DNA of 64,000 nucleotides from assembly GCF_007751035.1 (NCBI RefSeq), contig NZ_CP036433.1, positions 2,833,001-2,897,000 on the forward strand, written 5' to 3'. The notes beneath the pieces were generated by a model, which did no database searches, was not told the DNA's origin, and saw only the letters and a list, made by a program, of their open reading frames with translations. Positions 25,890-33,838 of the stretch are shown here, in pieces; within the stretch, counting starts at the first letter, position 1; every line of letters starts with the position of its first letter. The position numbers and the translations under genes are program-made. Origin of the DNA: Lignipirellula cremea. GTDB taxonomy: Bacteria; Planctomycetota; Planctomycetia; Pirellulales; Pirellulaceae.

Positions 25890-26999
25890 ATGCTGACGGT
25901 CGCCGATGTTCTTCGTCGGCACGGTCCCGCCTACCTGGACCGCCACGCGACGACGATGCCTGTCGAACAGAAACGCGTGCTGCGCTGCATCATGGCTTGC
26001 CGCACCGGCGAGTTGGGGACCGTGCATTACGCCTGCCGCCAGTGCGGGCAGGCGCATGTGATGGGTCGCTCGTGCGGCAACCGCCATTGCCCCAGCTGTC
26101 AAAGCGAGAAAGGCGGCGTCTGGTGCGAACGACAGCTCGCCAGGCTGCTGCCGTGCCATTACTTCCTGTTGACGTTCACGGTTCCCCAGGCGTTCCGCGA
26201 GTTCGCCCGGCGACATCCGCGCGAAGCGTACGCCGCCATGTTCCGCGCTTCGAGTGACGCTCTCAAGTCACTGGCCGCCGACCCAAAGCGGTTAGGCGTC
26301 AAGACGCTGGGCTTCTTCGGAGCGTTGCACACCTGGGGCCGCGACTTGAACTATCATCCGCACCTGCATTACGTCGTCCCCGGCGGAGGGCTGGACGCGG
26401 AAGGCCAGTGGCGGCAGACGCCGACCAACTTCTTTCTGCCGTGTCAACCTCTGTCACTCCTGTACCGCGGGAAGCTGCAGGCGGCGCTTGACGCAGAGGG
26501 CTTGCTGGACGAGGTCGACGACTCGGTCTGGAGCGAGTCCTGGGTGGTCGACTGCCAGGCGGTCGGCGACGGCGCGGCGGCGGTCAAGTATCTGGCGCCT
26601 TACGTGTTTCGCGTCGCCCTGTCCGACAAGCGGATCGTGGCCTGCGACGAACAATCGGTGACGTTCCGCTATCGCCGCAGCGGTTCGCAGCGATGGCGCA
26701 CGATGCGGCTGGACGCAGACGAGTTCGTGCGGCGATTTCTGCAGCACGTCCTGCCGCGAGGGCTGCAAAAGGTTCGCCACTATGGGTTCCTCAGTCCTCG
26801 CGCGGGGCAAACGATCGAATCGCTGAAGTGGCTGGTGGCGGCCGCCTTGGGCTTGCTGTTCTGGCTGGCCTGGACGGAAACCGTCATCGCGCCGCCGACG
26901 CCCGACTTCGCCTGCAGCGAGTGCGGCGGGCCCTTGATGCGTATCCGTTTCAAGCCGCCTCCGCCGCCGAGGCCCATCCCCACTTCTCAACCGCCCTAG
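25890..26999 (+). CDS. IS91-family HUH/Y2 transposase (copy F)
   Basis: 369 residues, motifs intact. Private changes include Asp17 (YLDRHA), GKLQAAL and RFKPP. Confidence 0.9.
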   Translation: MLTVADVLRRHGPAYLDRHATTMPVEQKRVLRCIMACRTGELGTVHYACRQCGQAHVMGRSCGNRHCPSCQSEKGGVWCERQLARLLPCHYFLLTFTVPQAFREFARRHPREAYAAMFRASSDALKSLAADPKRLGVKTLGFFGALHTWGRDLNYHPHLHYVVPGGGLDAEGQWRQTPTNFFLPCQPLSLLYRGKLQAALDAEGLLDEVDDSVWSESWVVDCQAVGDGAAAVKYLAPYVFRVALSDKRIVACDEQSVTFRYRRSGSQRWRTMRLDADEFVRRFLQHVLPRGLQKVRHYGFLSPRAGQTIESLKWLVAAALGLLFWLAWTETVIAPPTPDFACSECGGPLMRIRFKPPPPPRPIPTSQPP

Positions 27000-27014
27000 C
27001 GAGCTGACGAGCTG

Positions 27015-27290
27015 ATGCACGATCGACGACACGTGTTGATGATTCAAAAGTCGCGGCAGCGACCGCGCCCCCACTGCGCGCCGACGTTCGATTTGGACGT
27101 CGAAAACGATCGATACCCGGAGAAACGGACAAGCGTCATGCAACGCCTCTCCCTCAAACGCCCCGCTGGACGTCGTCAAACGAAGGCGATTCCGCAGCAA
27201 GCCGCAACGCCCGAGCTCCGCCTCGGAAGCGTTTCCCTAAGGCGGTTATCGGCCACGCAACGCGCCGGGCTTCTCGAACAAACGACTTGA
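27015..27290 (+). CDS. Small 91-codon frame of IS91-like copy F
   Basis: Conserved-length frame although its 3' part is the most diverged (LRRLSATQRAG), reflecting the altered hairpin. Coding status is uncertain. Confidence 0.25.
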   Translation: MHDRRHVLMIQKSRQRPRPHCAPTFDLDVENDRYPEKRTSVMQRLSLKRPAGRRQTKAIPQQAATPELRLGSVSLRRLSATQRAGLLEQTT

Positions 27291-27407
27291 CCTCGGCTCC
27301 CCCAACGGCAATTCAGTCCCGCCTTCACGCTCAACAACAACTCGCAGCGGGAAATCTACGCACCGGCCCGCGAGGACAAATCCTAATTGTTATTTGCCGT
27401 CGCGTCG

Positions 27408-27950
27408 CTACAAGCTGCTCGGATCGACATCGAAACAAATGCCGGCATGACATTCAGGGCACGTGACGTTGAGCCCAGCGTACCGATGCACGAAGGACAG
27501 ATGCTTGCATTTCGCACATCGCACGGGGCCAATTGACGTTCCGTCGTAATGGCCGGACATCGCGGCACATTTCGGGCATTTCATCGTTTGGTTCTCTACC
27601 CGGTGGTCGGTCATCAGCTCAGCACAGACCGGACACTTGACTTGAAGGAGCGCAATCGGGAGTATCGCGTAAGGTGGCGAGCCGTCAACACTCTGGTCAA
27701 TTTCCGACATGATCTCTCGAAGTTCCGAGCGAGCCGCAATTACATCAGCGTGGTCGGCCTTCCATTTCGCCCAGAGTCTTGGTTCGATTTCCGTCGGCAC
27801 TTCGAGTGACGCCATGCAAGCAAGGCAATCGAATCTTCTTGCACCCCACGCCGTTGAGCCAATGACCATTCGGTTGGAACACAGTGACCACGCGTTCAAA
27901 CAGGACGTGCAAAGGTAATGGAAGTCAAAGGCCATGAGGCGAGTCATCAC
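27408..27950 (-). CDS. Integron cassette 6 zinc-ribbon protein
   Basis: A 180-residue protein with at least four CxxC pairs: FDCLACMAS in the first third, KCPVCAELM and KCPKCAAMS in the middle, RCAKCKHLS and TCPECHAGI near the end. These make two or three zinc ribbons. The middle segment (ARSELREIMSEIDQSVDG) is helical. No enzymatic domain is seen, and nucleic-acid or protein binding is plausible. The start could be any of three nearby Met codons. Its original attC (attC6) is now 2.5 kb away because of copy F. Confidence 0.65.
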   Translation of the reverse strand: MMTRLMAFDFHYLCTSCLNAWSLCSNRMVIGSTAWGARRFDCLACMASLEVPTEIEPRLWAKWKADHADVIAARSELREIMSEIDQSVDGSPPYAILPIALLQVKCPVCAELMTDHRVENQTMKCPKCAAMSGHYDGTSIGPVRCAKCKHLSFVHRYAGLNVTCPECHAGICFDVDPSSL

Positions 27951-27955
27951 AGAGG

Positions 27956-28041
27956 CACATAACGTTGCGATTGAGCGGAATTGTAGAGAAGACGTTCCTT
28001 GTGCATTCTACCGCGCCACAATTTCCGTTCGAATCGCTTGT
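27956..28041 (-). other. attC site 5, split by a group IIC intron
   Basis: The outer box is GCACATAACG, the arms GCGATTGAGCGGAATTG and CAATTTCCGTTCGAATCGC. The last two bases of the box are G28,040 and T28,041; the third base of GTT and the remainder (TCTGCG) resume at 28,845 after the intron. It is nearly identical to intact attC14. Confidence 0.88.
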
Positions 28042-28844
28042 GTACGCCCGGCATGGGCGTGATTTTATCGGGTGAAAGTCCCGTGTACGAGACTGGGAGT
28101 CTAAGGAGTTCAGTATACCAAATGATCGCTCCGATTGACAAAGTACGAGGTGAAGGCAACTGCGGAAGGGCGACCGACCGTGGGGAGGAAGCCTGCGAAT
28201 GCGTGCGTAAGTACCGGCCTGATTTCGCCGTCGGTCGCATTCTCACCCAAGCTGCGAGGTTACGAACAGAAACGTCCTACAAGGCCGGTTCGACCAGGCG
28301 AGTGAGCACAACATCACGAAGCCGTTCCCAGACGGTCGTTCAGGTAAAGGGCGAGCTTGTGCAGCGAAAGATCACGTTCTTATCCGGGGAGACCTGCCAG
28401 GCGGCTTGCGAGCCGTCGTTCGCCCCAGCAAGTAAGGCTTGCCTGAAAGGCTGGACCGCCGCGGAGCAATCCCCAGCGGGCGAGGCAGGAGTCAGCAGAG
28501 GTCGAAGTACCGATCCTCGAACACCAATCGAGACGGGAAGGACCGAACAATGAAGAAGGAGGAGCCATCGACGAGCTCGGTGCGAGGGAACCACTCTTCG
28601 CCTGAAGAGACCGCAGGTTCATTGTCCCGACCGGGACGTACCGCACGGGCGCTGGTCGAGCAGCCAGCCTTGAGTCTGATCCGTGAGTTGCAAAGGGAAG
28701 CAGTGGTCGCTGCCGCCAGCACCGAACCTGTCTTTCGGACGCTACTCGCGGCCCGGACTGAATTCCTTCGTTGAACCGCCGTATGCGGACCCGCACGTAC
28801 GGTGGTGTGGGGGCCGGACGGGGAAACCCGTCCGGCTACCCGAT
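28042..28844 (+). ncRNA. Group IIC (attC-type) intron, reverse-transcriptase gene lost
   Basis: About 803 bp. It begins GTACGCCCGGCATGGGCG, with domain I features such as GTGAAAGTCCCGT. Domain V is recognisable at about 28,776-28,808 (ACCGCCGTATGCGG...CGCACGTACGGTGGT) with a CGC catalytic triad, as in class C introns. Domain VI is a perfect GCCGGACGGG/CCCGTCCGGC hairpin followed by CTACCCGAT. The intron lies on the strand opposite to the cassette genes, as known for attC-targeting introns. Domain IV holds only a 74-codon frame (28,550-28,774) without reverse-transcriptase motifs, so mobility or splicing would need a maturase from elsewhere. Confidence 0.85.
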
Positions 28845-28927
28845 TCTGCGACATTCAGGTTACCATCGGTGCAGATGCTCGGATGTCCGCCAGTCGGACG
28901 GACATGATCGTCTACCCCGACATCTTA

Positions 28928-29332
28928 TCACGGCTGCCATTTAAGTCCATGTTCATCAAGCATTGATTGAATGTCATCGATGTAAGTTGGTGATTCGGCG
29001 AGTTGTTGGCGAACGGCATCCTTAGAGATTTGCAGTAGTCCGCCGAGCGTTTCGATGTTCATCTTGTGAATTTGCAATCGGCACCGAATAGAAAGCGGCA
29101 AGTCAACGATTTTCACGTCGCGTTTTTCAGAGTCGGTCTGCGCGGCGGCGAGAGAATCAACGTGTTCTGCTGTGGGTAATGGTTGATCCACAACGACGGG
29201 AGTTCCGCACTCGGGACATTTGCCATTGGAATTGGCAATCAATGATTCCGCGACGAACGTCATGCAGCCTGTTAGCGGAAAGTCGAAGCGTCTTCCGCAT
29301 TGTGGACACGGATTGAGTACGTGCGATGTCAT
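28928..29332 (-). CDS. Integron cassette 5: zinc ribbon fused to an RNA-polymerase alpha-CTD-like domain
   Basis: A 134-residue protein. Residues 9-42 hold a four-cysteine zinc ribbon (NPCPQCGRRF and GKCPECGTP) interrupted by a loop. After a linker, residues 78-132 (LPLSIRCRLQIHKMNIETLG, then LLQISKDAVRQQLAES and IQSMLDEHGLKW) follow the helix-hairpin-helix pattern of the RpoA C-terminal domain, which in RNA polymerase binds UP-element DNA and activators. A cassette-borne transcription-modifying protein is an attractive inference, but binding to polymerase or DNA is unproven. The start is ATG at 29,332, and the stop lies about 80 bp before the intron-split attC. Confidence 0.65.
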   Translation of the reverse strand: MTSHVLNPCPQCGRRFDFPLTGCMTFVAESLIANSNGKCPECGTPVVVDQPLPTAEHVDSLAAAQTDSEKRDVKIVDLPLSIRCRLQIHKMNIETLGGLLQISKDAVRQQLAESPTYIDDIQSMLDEHGLKWQP

Positions 29333-29376
29333 GCGTGGATTCGTCAGTCATCAAGTTTTGCAATGAAGCGACCGTC

Positions 29377-29468
29377 GCCGAACCGACACCGTTCACCGGG
29401 CCGCGGCGAAAGGCTTTGATTTCAGATGCCGCGCGGCCCGCGGCTCCGTGTGCAACGGATTGTTCTGC
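29377..29468 (-). other. attC site 4 (intact)
   Basis: The outer box is GCCGAACCG, the arms CCGTT-CAC-CGG-GCCGCGG and CCGTTGCACACGGAGCCGCGG. GTT at 29,462-29,464 is followed by CTGCC. It is nearly identical to attC11. Confidence 0.85.
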
Positions 29469-29482
29469 CACTGCGTTGGTTG

Positions 29483-29914
29483 TTAATCATTTCCGAACGA
29501 TCGCGTTGCAGCAATACCGGCGGCTTCCAATTGTTGCGTCAAGTGATAGCAAGCCCAGTAGCCGTACTTGGCTGGATTGAAATCAACGGGGTGCAGGGTC
29601 AGTTGTGTTACAGTGATTCTCGCGCCGAAATTGCACGAGTTGAGCGCATCCCTGAGTCCATTCGCAATAGCGAGTTTAGCCGCTTCAAGATCTGAGGGGT
29701 CAGGGTCGTTGGGGCAAATTGATTCAAATGCGACATCGAATTCATCTGCTGATAGGAGGATGGCATTCACGTCGAACCGGACGTAATACGAACCGCCACT
29801 CGCTCCTTGTGCGGAGTGTTTGACCTTAAACGTGAAGGAAGTTCCGATCGCTTGATTCATGTGGGCCCGAGTCTGTTCAGCTTTAGCGTGCAGTCCGTCA
29901 GCGAGCATTGGCAT
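29483..29914 (-). CDS. Integron cassette 4 protein, unknown
   Basis: A 143-residue soluble protein starting MPMLADGLHAKAEQTRAHMN and ending LEAAGIAATRSFGND. The centre has alternating strands (YYVRFDVNAILL) and an acidic helical stretch (DPDPSDLEAAKLAIANGLRD). No family is recognised. It fills the cassette between attC4 and attC3, with the start only a few bases from the attC3 outer box. Confidence 0.65.
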   Translation of the reverse strand: MPMLADGLHAKAEQTRAHMNQAIGTSFTFKVKHSAQGASGGSYYVRFDVNAILLSADEFDVAFESICPNDPDPSDLEAAKLAIANGLRDALNSCNFGARITVTQLTLHPVDFNPAKYGYWACYHLTQQLEAAGIAATRSFGND

Positions 29915-29917
29915 GGT

Positions 29918-30008
29918 GGCAGAACGACCCGCATCAGCGGGCCGGCGCGAGATGCGTTGATTTCAAAACCGATCCGACCGCCGGCTCCGTTGCATGCGAT
30001 GGTTATCG
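29918..30008 (-). other. attC site 3 (intact)
   Basis: The outer box is GCAGAACG, the arms CGCAT-CAGCGG-GCCGGCG and CGCATGCAACGGAGCCGGCG. GTT lies at 30,002-30,004. Confidence 0.85.
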
Positions 30009-30561
30009 GCCATTTGATGCGTCTATCAGCTTGAGTTCTGGTAAACGAAGCTCCTCGATCCAGTGTCGTGTATCGCAAAGTGGTTCACGGCCTTTGAATC
30101 TCTCACACAATTTTTGCAGCTTTTGAAAAGTCGTATCGAGTTCGCCGCATTCGTAGTGTATCTGAAGATGGAACTCTTGAATCGGACGCAGCTTGAACCA
30201 TTTGTGTTCCCTAAAGGCGGAGACGCTATCAATGGAGGCAATCGCGTTGGCCAATCGCTCAGTTACTGCCGAGAGTTGGTCGTCGAAATCGGGCCCAACG
30301 TCAGAACCTAGAACCCAACACTCGGGAGCCTGACGATCAAGTCGCTCAAGCCGAGAGCGAAATCCCCGCGATTGGCATTCGCATTCCTTCGGCTTCTCCA
30401 GTATTGGCAATCCCAAACGATTGCAGATCGCGTCAAACGCAAGACCAACGTTGATGTAGAAATCTCGACTTTGGCTTGTCGAACCGCGGCTGGCCTGAAA
30501 GTTGATGACCTGCACGACGCTTCCGTTTCGACGGTAGAAATTAGTACCGCTCTTTGTGAAG

Positions 30562-32167
30562 CTGCACTTTAGGCGAACGTCTGCCGTTTGACGGGGGAGT
30601 CTGGAATTTTGAGCTTGCCTGAAAAGGTGGCTCTCCGCGATGGTTAGTGAGATAACCACAAATCACAAAACCACCGGGAGAGCCATGGATGGCCAAGCGT
30701 AAGCGATCCGCCAAACGTCCGCAAGCGAAACACAAAAAGCAGACGCCGTCGCAGCATCACAAGTGCCAGCGTTTGAAGCGGACCAATCCCTTGCGATCGC
30801 GCACGACAGAAGCGATCACCCCTTTGTGCGGCTATCTCCACACGGCGGTGGCCGCCTTGCAGTCGGTGCTGGATCGACGGATCGCCTTTCGGTTGTCGAT
30901 CATCGTCGCGGGCATGTTGCTGGCCGACGATCGACGCACCGCCAGCGCCTGGTTCGCCGCGGCCGGGGTGCAGCAGGACTGGGATCGCTTCTATGAATGC
31001 CTCATCAGCGTTGGCCGATCGTCGGGATCGCTGGCCAGCGCCATGGTCGGCTTGCTCGTGCAGAAGTTCGCGCCGGGCGTCGGCGACCGCATTCAGCTCG
31101 CCCTGGATGACTCGCCCACTTCGCGCTTCGGACGCTGTGTGGAAGGCGCCGGAGTGCATCACAATCCGACGCCGGGACCGGCCGACGGAGAATGGCTTTA
31201 CGGCCACAACTGGGTCCTGTTGACCTGGCTGGCGACGCATCCGTTGTGGGGCGTGATCGCCTTGCCGCTGCAGTCGCTGCTGTACGTCCGCCAGGCCGAT
31301 GTGCCGAAACTGGCGGTAAAATATGCATGGGAATTCCGTACGAAACACGAACTGGGCGTCGCGCTGTTGACGTCGTTCGTGCAATCGCTGCGCGCCCGCG
31401 GCGTGCGGAACTCGGTCTGGCTGGCGGTCGACGGCGCCTACGCCGCACGACCTTTTCTCCTGCCTGTGCTGAAACTCGGCGTCACGGTCGTCAGCCGCTT
31501 GCGCAGGGACGCCTGCTTGTTCGACCTGCCCGGCGAAGCTGTTCCGCACCGTCGCGGCAGGCACCGGATTTATGGCCGGAACAAACTCTCCCTGGCGACA
31601 CTCGCCGACCAAAGTCAAGGCTGGGAATCGCTCACCTATTCTGGCCGAGGCGTCGAAGTCACGCGCCCGTGCAAATCGTTCCTGGCGACATCGGAGTTGA
31701 TCAGCGGGCGCATCCGTGTGGTGCTGCTCCGCTTTGACGACGGCAACTGGGCGCCTTACTTTTGCACGGACCCCAGCGCCGACGTGCGTGAGATTCTGGA
31801 GGCCGTCGCCGCGCGCTGGGCGATCGAAGAATGTTTCCAAGGGATGAAAGAAGTCTGGGGCGCCGGTCAGCAGCAAGTTCGAAATGTGTGGTCGAGCATC
31901 GGCTGTTGGAATCTCAACAGCTGGGTGTACGGCCTTGTGGAACTGTGCAGTTGGGAGTCGCCGCAAGCGGAACTGAGCGACCGCCGCTCCCGCCCCTGGG
32001 ACAACGCCTCGCGTCGGCCGTCCCACGCCGACCGTCGCCGCACAATCGCCCGTAAAATGTTAGAAAAACAATTTATCGCCACTCTACCCCCGACGCCCAA
32101 CAGCCCCCAAATCCGCACGCTCCTTGAGGGGCTAATCGCCATAGTAATATGATCGCCTAAAGTGCAG
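30562..32167 (+). mobile_element. IS701-like insertion sequence
   Basis: A 1,606-bp element with matching termini (CTGCACTTTAGGCGA at both ends, inverted) and a 7-bp direct repeat TGTGAAG at 30,555-30,561 and 32,168-32,174. It interrupts the DUF4304 cassette gene in antisense orientation. Family placement rests on the transposase; the exact duplication length could be read as 7 or 8 bp. Confidence 0.88.
30689..32152 (+). CDS. IS701/IS4-superfamily DDE transposase
   Basis: A 487-residue transposase with a strongly basic N-terminus (AKRKRSAKRPQAKHKKQ). Likely catalytic residues are Asp in LALDDSPTSR, Asp in LAVDGAYAAR, and Glu in the C-terminal RWAIEECFQGMKEVWG. It resembles the DDE_5-type IS701 group. 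The stop is 15 bp before the right end. The gene is intact, so the element may be active. ATG 30,689 follows GGGAGAG at close spacing. Confidence 0.85.
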   Translation: MAKRKRSAKRPQAKHKKQTPSQHHKCQRLKRTNPLRSRTTEAITPLCGYLHTAVAALQSVLDRRIAFRLSIIVAGMLLADDRRTASAWFAAAGVQQDWDRFYECLISVGRSSGSLASAMVGLLVQKFAPGVGDRIQLALDDSPTSRFGRCVEGAGVHHNPTPGPADGEWLYGHNWVLLTWLATHPLWGVIALPLQSLLYVRQADVPKLAVKYAWEFRTKHELGVALLTSFVQSLRARGVRNSVWLAVDGAYAARPFLLPVLKLGVTVVSRLRRDACLFDLPGEAVPHRRGRHRIYGRNKLSLATLADQSQGWESLTYSGRGVEVTRPCKSFLATSELISGRIRVVLLRFDDGNWAPYFCTDPSADVREILEAVAARWAIEECFQGMKEVWGAGQQQVRNVWSSIGCWNLNSWVYGLVELCSWESPQAELSDRRSRPWDNASRRPSHADRRRTIARKMLEKQFIATLPPTPNSPQIRTLLEGLIAIVI

Positions 32168-32260
32168 TGTGAAGCCAAGCGGTTTAAGATGCGGCACTAC
32201 CGCGATCTTCAGTGCGCTGTTGAATCGATTTTGAGCCGGATTCATTGAATGATTTCAGTC

Positions 32261-32352
32261 CGATAACGGCCGGCGTCACCGGGCGGGGAGAGTAAAGTTG
32301 TCCATTTCAAATCTGGCCGCAAGCCCCGCTCCGTGTGCACGCCATGGTTATC
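32261..32352 (-). other. attC site 2 (intact)
   Basis: The outer box is CGATAACG, the arms GGCGT-CACCGG-GCGGGG and GGCGTGCACACGGAGCGGGG. GTT lies at 32,347-32,349. Confidence 0.85.
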
Positions 32353-32710
32353 TGGCCTGATTCCTTAGAAGTGCTAGGAACTTCATTGACTCTGGCCAAT
32401 CTGGCTCGTCATCACCCTCCCACGACACAACATGAAAGAAGCAACCATCATCACCGGAGACGACTCCGACCTCGACTGTGAAACCTTGGCCGAATAGAAA
32501 TCGCAGATAGTCCCGTAGACGTTCAAGCCCCTCATGAATTGGACCGTCGCCACTTTCGTCAAGGCGCGGAACATACTCAACCGTTCCGTCTTCGATCCTG
32601 CACTCCGAAACGTAGGAAGACCATCGAACTGATTGGCTTCCAGCGATTCCTGTGAGCGCATCGCAGAACACGGACAGTCGCGTTACCTCTCTCGATTGGT
32701 TCTCAGGCAT
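32348..32710 (-). CDS. Integron cassette 2 protein, unknown
   Basis: A 120-residue acidic protein starting MPENQSREVTRLSVFCDALT and ending MKFLALLRNQAR. It has a strand-rich centre (VEYVPRLDESGDGPIHEGLE) and FHVVSWEGDDEPDWPES near the end. No family is recognised. Its stop overlaps the GTT of attC2, so the recombination site supplies the termination codon. Confidence 0.65.
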   Translation of the reverse strand: MPENQSREVTRLSVFCDALTGIAGSQSVRWSSYVSECRIEDGTVEYVPRLDESGDGPIHEGLERLRDYLRFLFGQGFTVEVGVVSGDDGCFFHVVSWEGDDEPDWPESMKFLALLRNQAR

Positions 32711-32748
32711 TGGTTCTTTGATGTGACCAGCGAATGCGAAAGGCAGTC

Positions 32749-32840
32749 CAGATAACGACGAGGATAACCGGGCCGGGAAAGAATGTTGTTGAGCGGAGCG
32801 AAAGGGCGACGTTGTGCCGGCTCCGGTTGATCCGTTTGTT
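32749..32840 (-). other. attC site 1, with IS91-like copy G at its R'' box
   Basis: The outer box is AGATAACG, the arms GGATAACCGG-GCCGG and GGATCAACCGGAGCCGG. GTT at 32,838-32,840 abuts the element; the continuation ATGCC lies at 35,333. This is the first attC of the array from intI. Confidence 0.88.
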
Positions 32841-32943
32841 CAAGGAAGCCGCTGCGCGGCAGGTTTTGATTTTACCCCTTCGCTGTGGTTGTACGCCATC
32901 CTTGGAAGGACGTTTTTCTTTGCGTTTTTCCAGGAGGTTGATC

Positions 32944-33834
32944 ATGAGCGAATTGCGACGGCGGATGACGGAGGACCTGCAGCTGCGGGGCTTGAGCGAA
33001 CGCACCCAGGAGGCGTATCTGCGGGCGGTGCGGAAATTGGCGGAACACTTTCGCACGCCGCCGGATCGGCTGAGCGAGGAGCAGGTGCGGCAGTATTTGC
33101 TGTATCTCAAGAATGACTGCGGTTTTGCTCCCGGCTCGATGCGCGTCGCTGTTAGTGGCGTGAAGTTCTTTTATCACTTCACCGCGCCGCGCGCGTGGCC
33201 CACGCTGCTCAACATTCGCATCCCGCCGCAGAAGACGTTGCCCGACGTGCTGTCGCGGCCAGAGGTGCGGCAGTTGCTCGCCGCCGTGCGGACCCGCCAC
33301 AACCGGGCCTACTTGTGGACGGTGTACGCTTGCGGCTTGCGGCTCAACGAAGGGCTGCATCTGCAGGTCGCCGATCTCGACAGCCAGCGGATGATGCTGC
33401 ATGTGCATCGCGGCAAAGGCGCCAAGGATCGCTTTATTCTCCTGCCGCAAGAACTGCTGGCGATGTTGCGCCGTTACTGGCTCGAACATCGTAACCCGCG
33501 CTGGTTGTTTCCCGCTTTGGGACGCGGCCGCAACCAAGGCGGCGTCGCCGACAAGCCGATGGCCGAAGCCAGCGTGCAGGGCGCCCTGAAGCGGGTCGTC
33601 GATCAGTCAGGGCTGGCCAAATCGGTCTCGATTCATACGCTGCGGCACAGCTACGCCTCGCACCTGATCGAAGCCGGCGTCGGGTTGCGACGCGTGCAGC
33701 AGCTGCTGGGCCATAGTTCGTTGCAGACCACCGCGCGGTACTTGCACGTGACCGAGCCCGGCGGCGAACATACGCGCCAGATCATCGATCAGCTGATGCA
33801 AGGCGTCGGCGCCGCCTTGGATGCGGGAGCGTAG
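32944..33834 (+). CDS. XerD-like tyrosine recombinase (copy G)
   Basis: 296 residues with the complete catalytic set (His231 present). Private changes include AWPTLLN and VQGALKRVVD. Confidence 0.92.
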   Translation: MSELRRRMTEDLQLRGLSERTQEAYLRAVRKLAEHFRTPPDRLSEEQVRQYLLYLKNDCGFAPGSMRVAVSGVKFFYHFTAPRAWPTLLNIRIPPQKTLPDVLSRPEVRQLLAAVRTRHNRAYLWTVYACGLRLNEGLHLQVADLDSQRMMLHVHRGKGAKDRFILLPQELLAMLRRYWLEHRNPRWLFPALGRGRNQGGVADKPMAEASVQGALKRVVDQSGLAKSVSIHTLRHSYASHLIEAGVGLRRVQQLLGHSSLQTTARYLHVTEPGGEHTRQIIDQLMQGVGAALDAGA

Positions 33835-33838
33835 GTCG

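Larger units (their letters stand above)
24892..27391 (+). mobile_element. IS91-like element, copy F (complete)
   Basis: 2,500 bp with standard ends, inserted at the GTT of attC6. The GC-rich hairpin near the right end is broken here (GGCGGTTATCGGCCAC in place of GGCCCTGCCCGGCCAC), unlike the other copies. Confidence 0.92.
30003..32246 (-). pseudogene. Integron cassette 3: DUF4304 protein gene interrupted by an IS701-like element
   Basis: Downstream of the IS the frame reads FTKSGTNFYRRNGSVVQVIN, then FQASRGSTSQSRDFYINVGL, the hallmark of DUF4304 proteins. Upstream (32,175-32,246) the same frame supplies MNPAQNRFNSALKIAVVPHL followed by KPLGF, the typical DUF4304 start. Removing the IS and one copy of TGTGAAG restores an uninterrupted gene. 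The family function is unknown. The stop overlaps the GTT of attC3. Without excision only a truncated protein could be made. Confidence 0.85.

Noticed and set aside
28550-28774. The 74-codon frame inside the group II intron as a functional maturase
   Set aside because: Far too short, and none of the reverse-transcriptase or maturase motifs is present.
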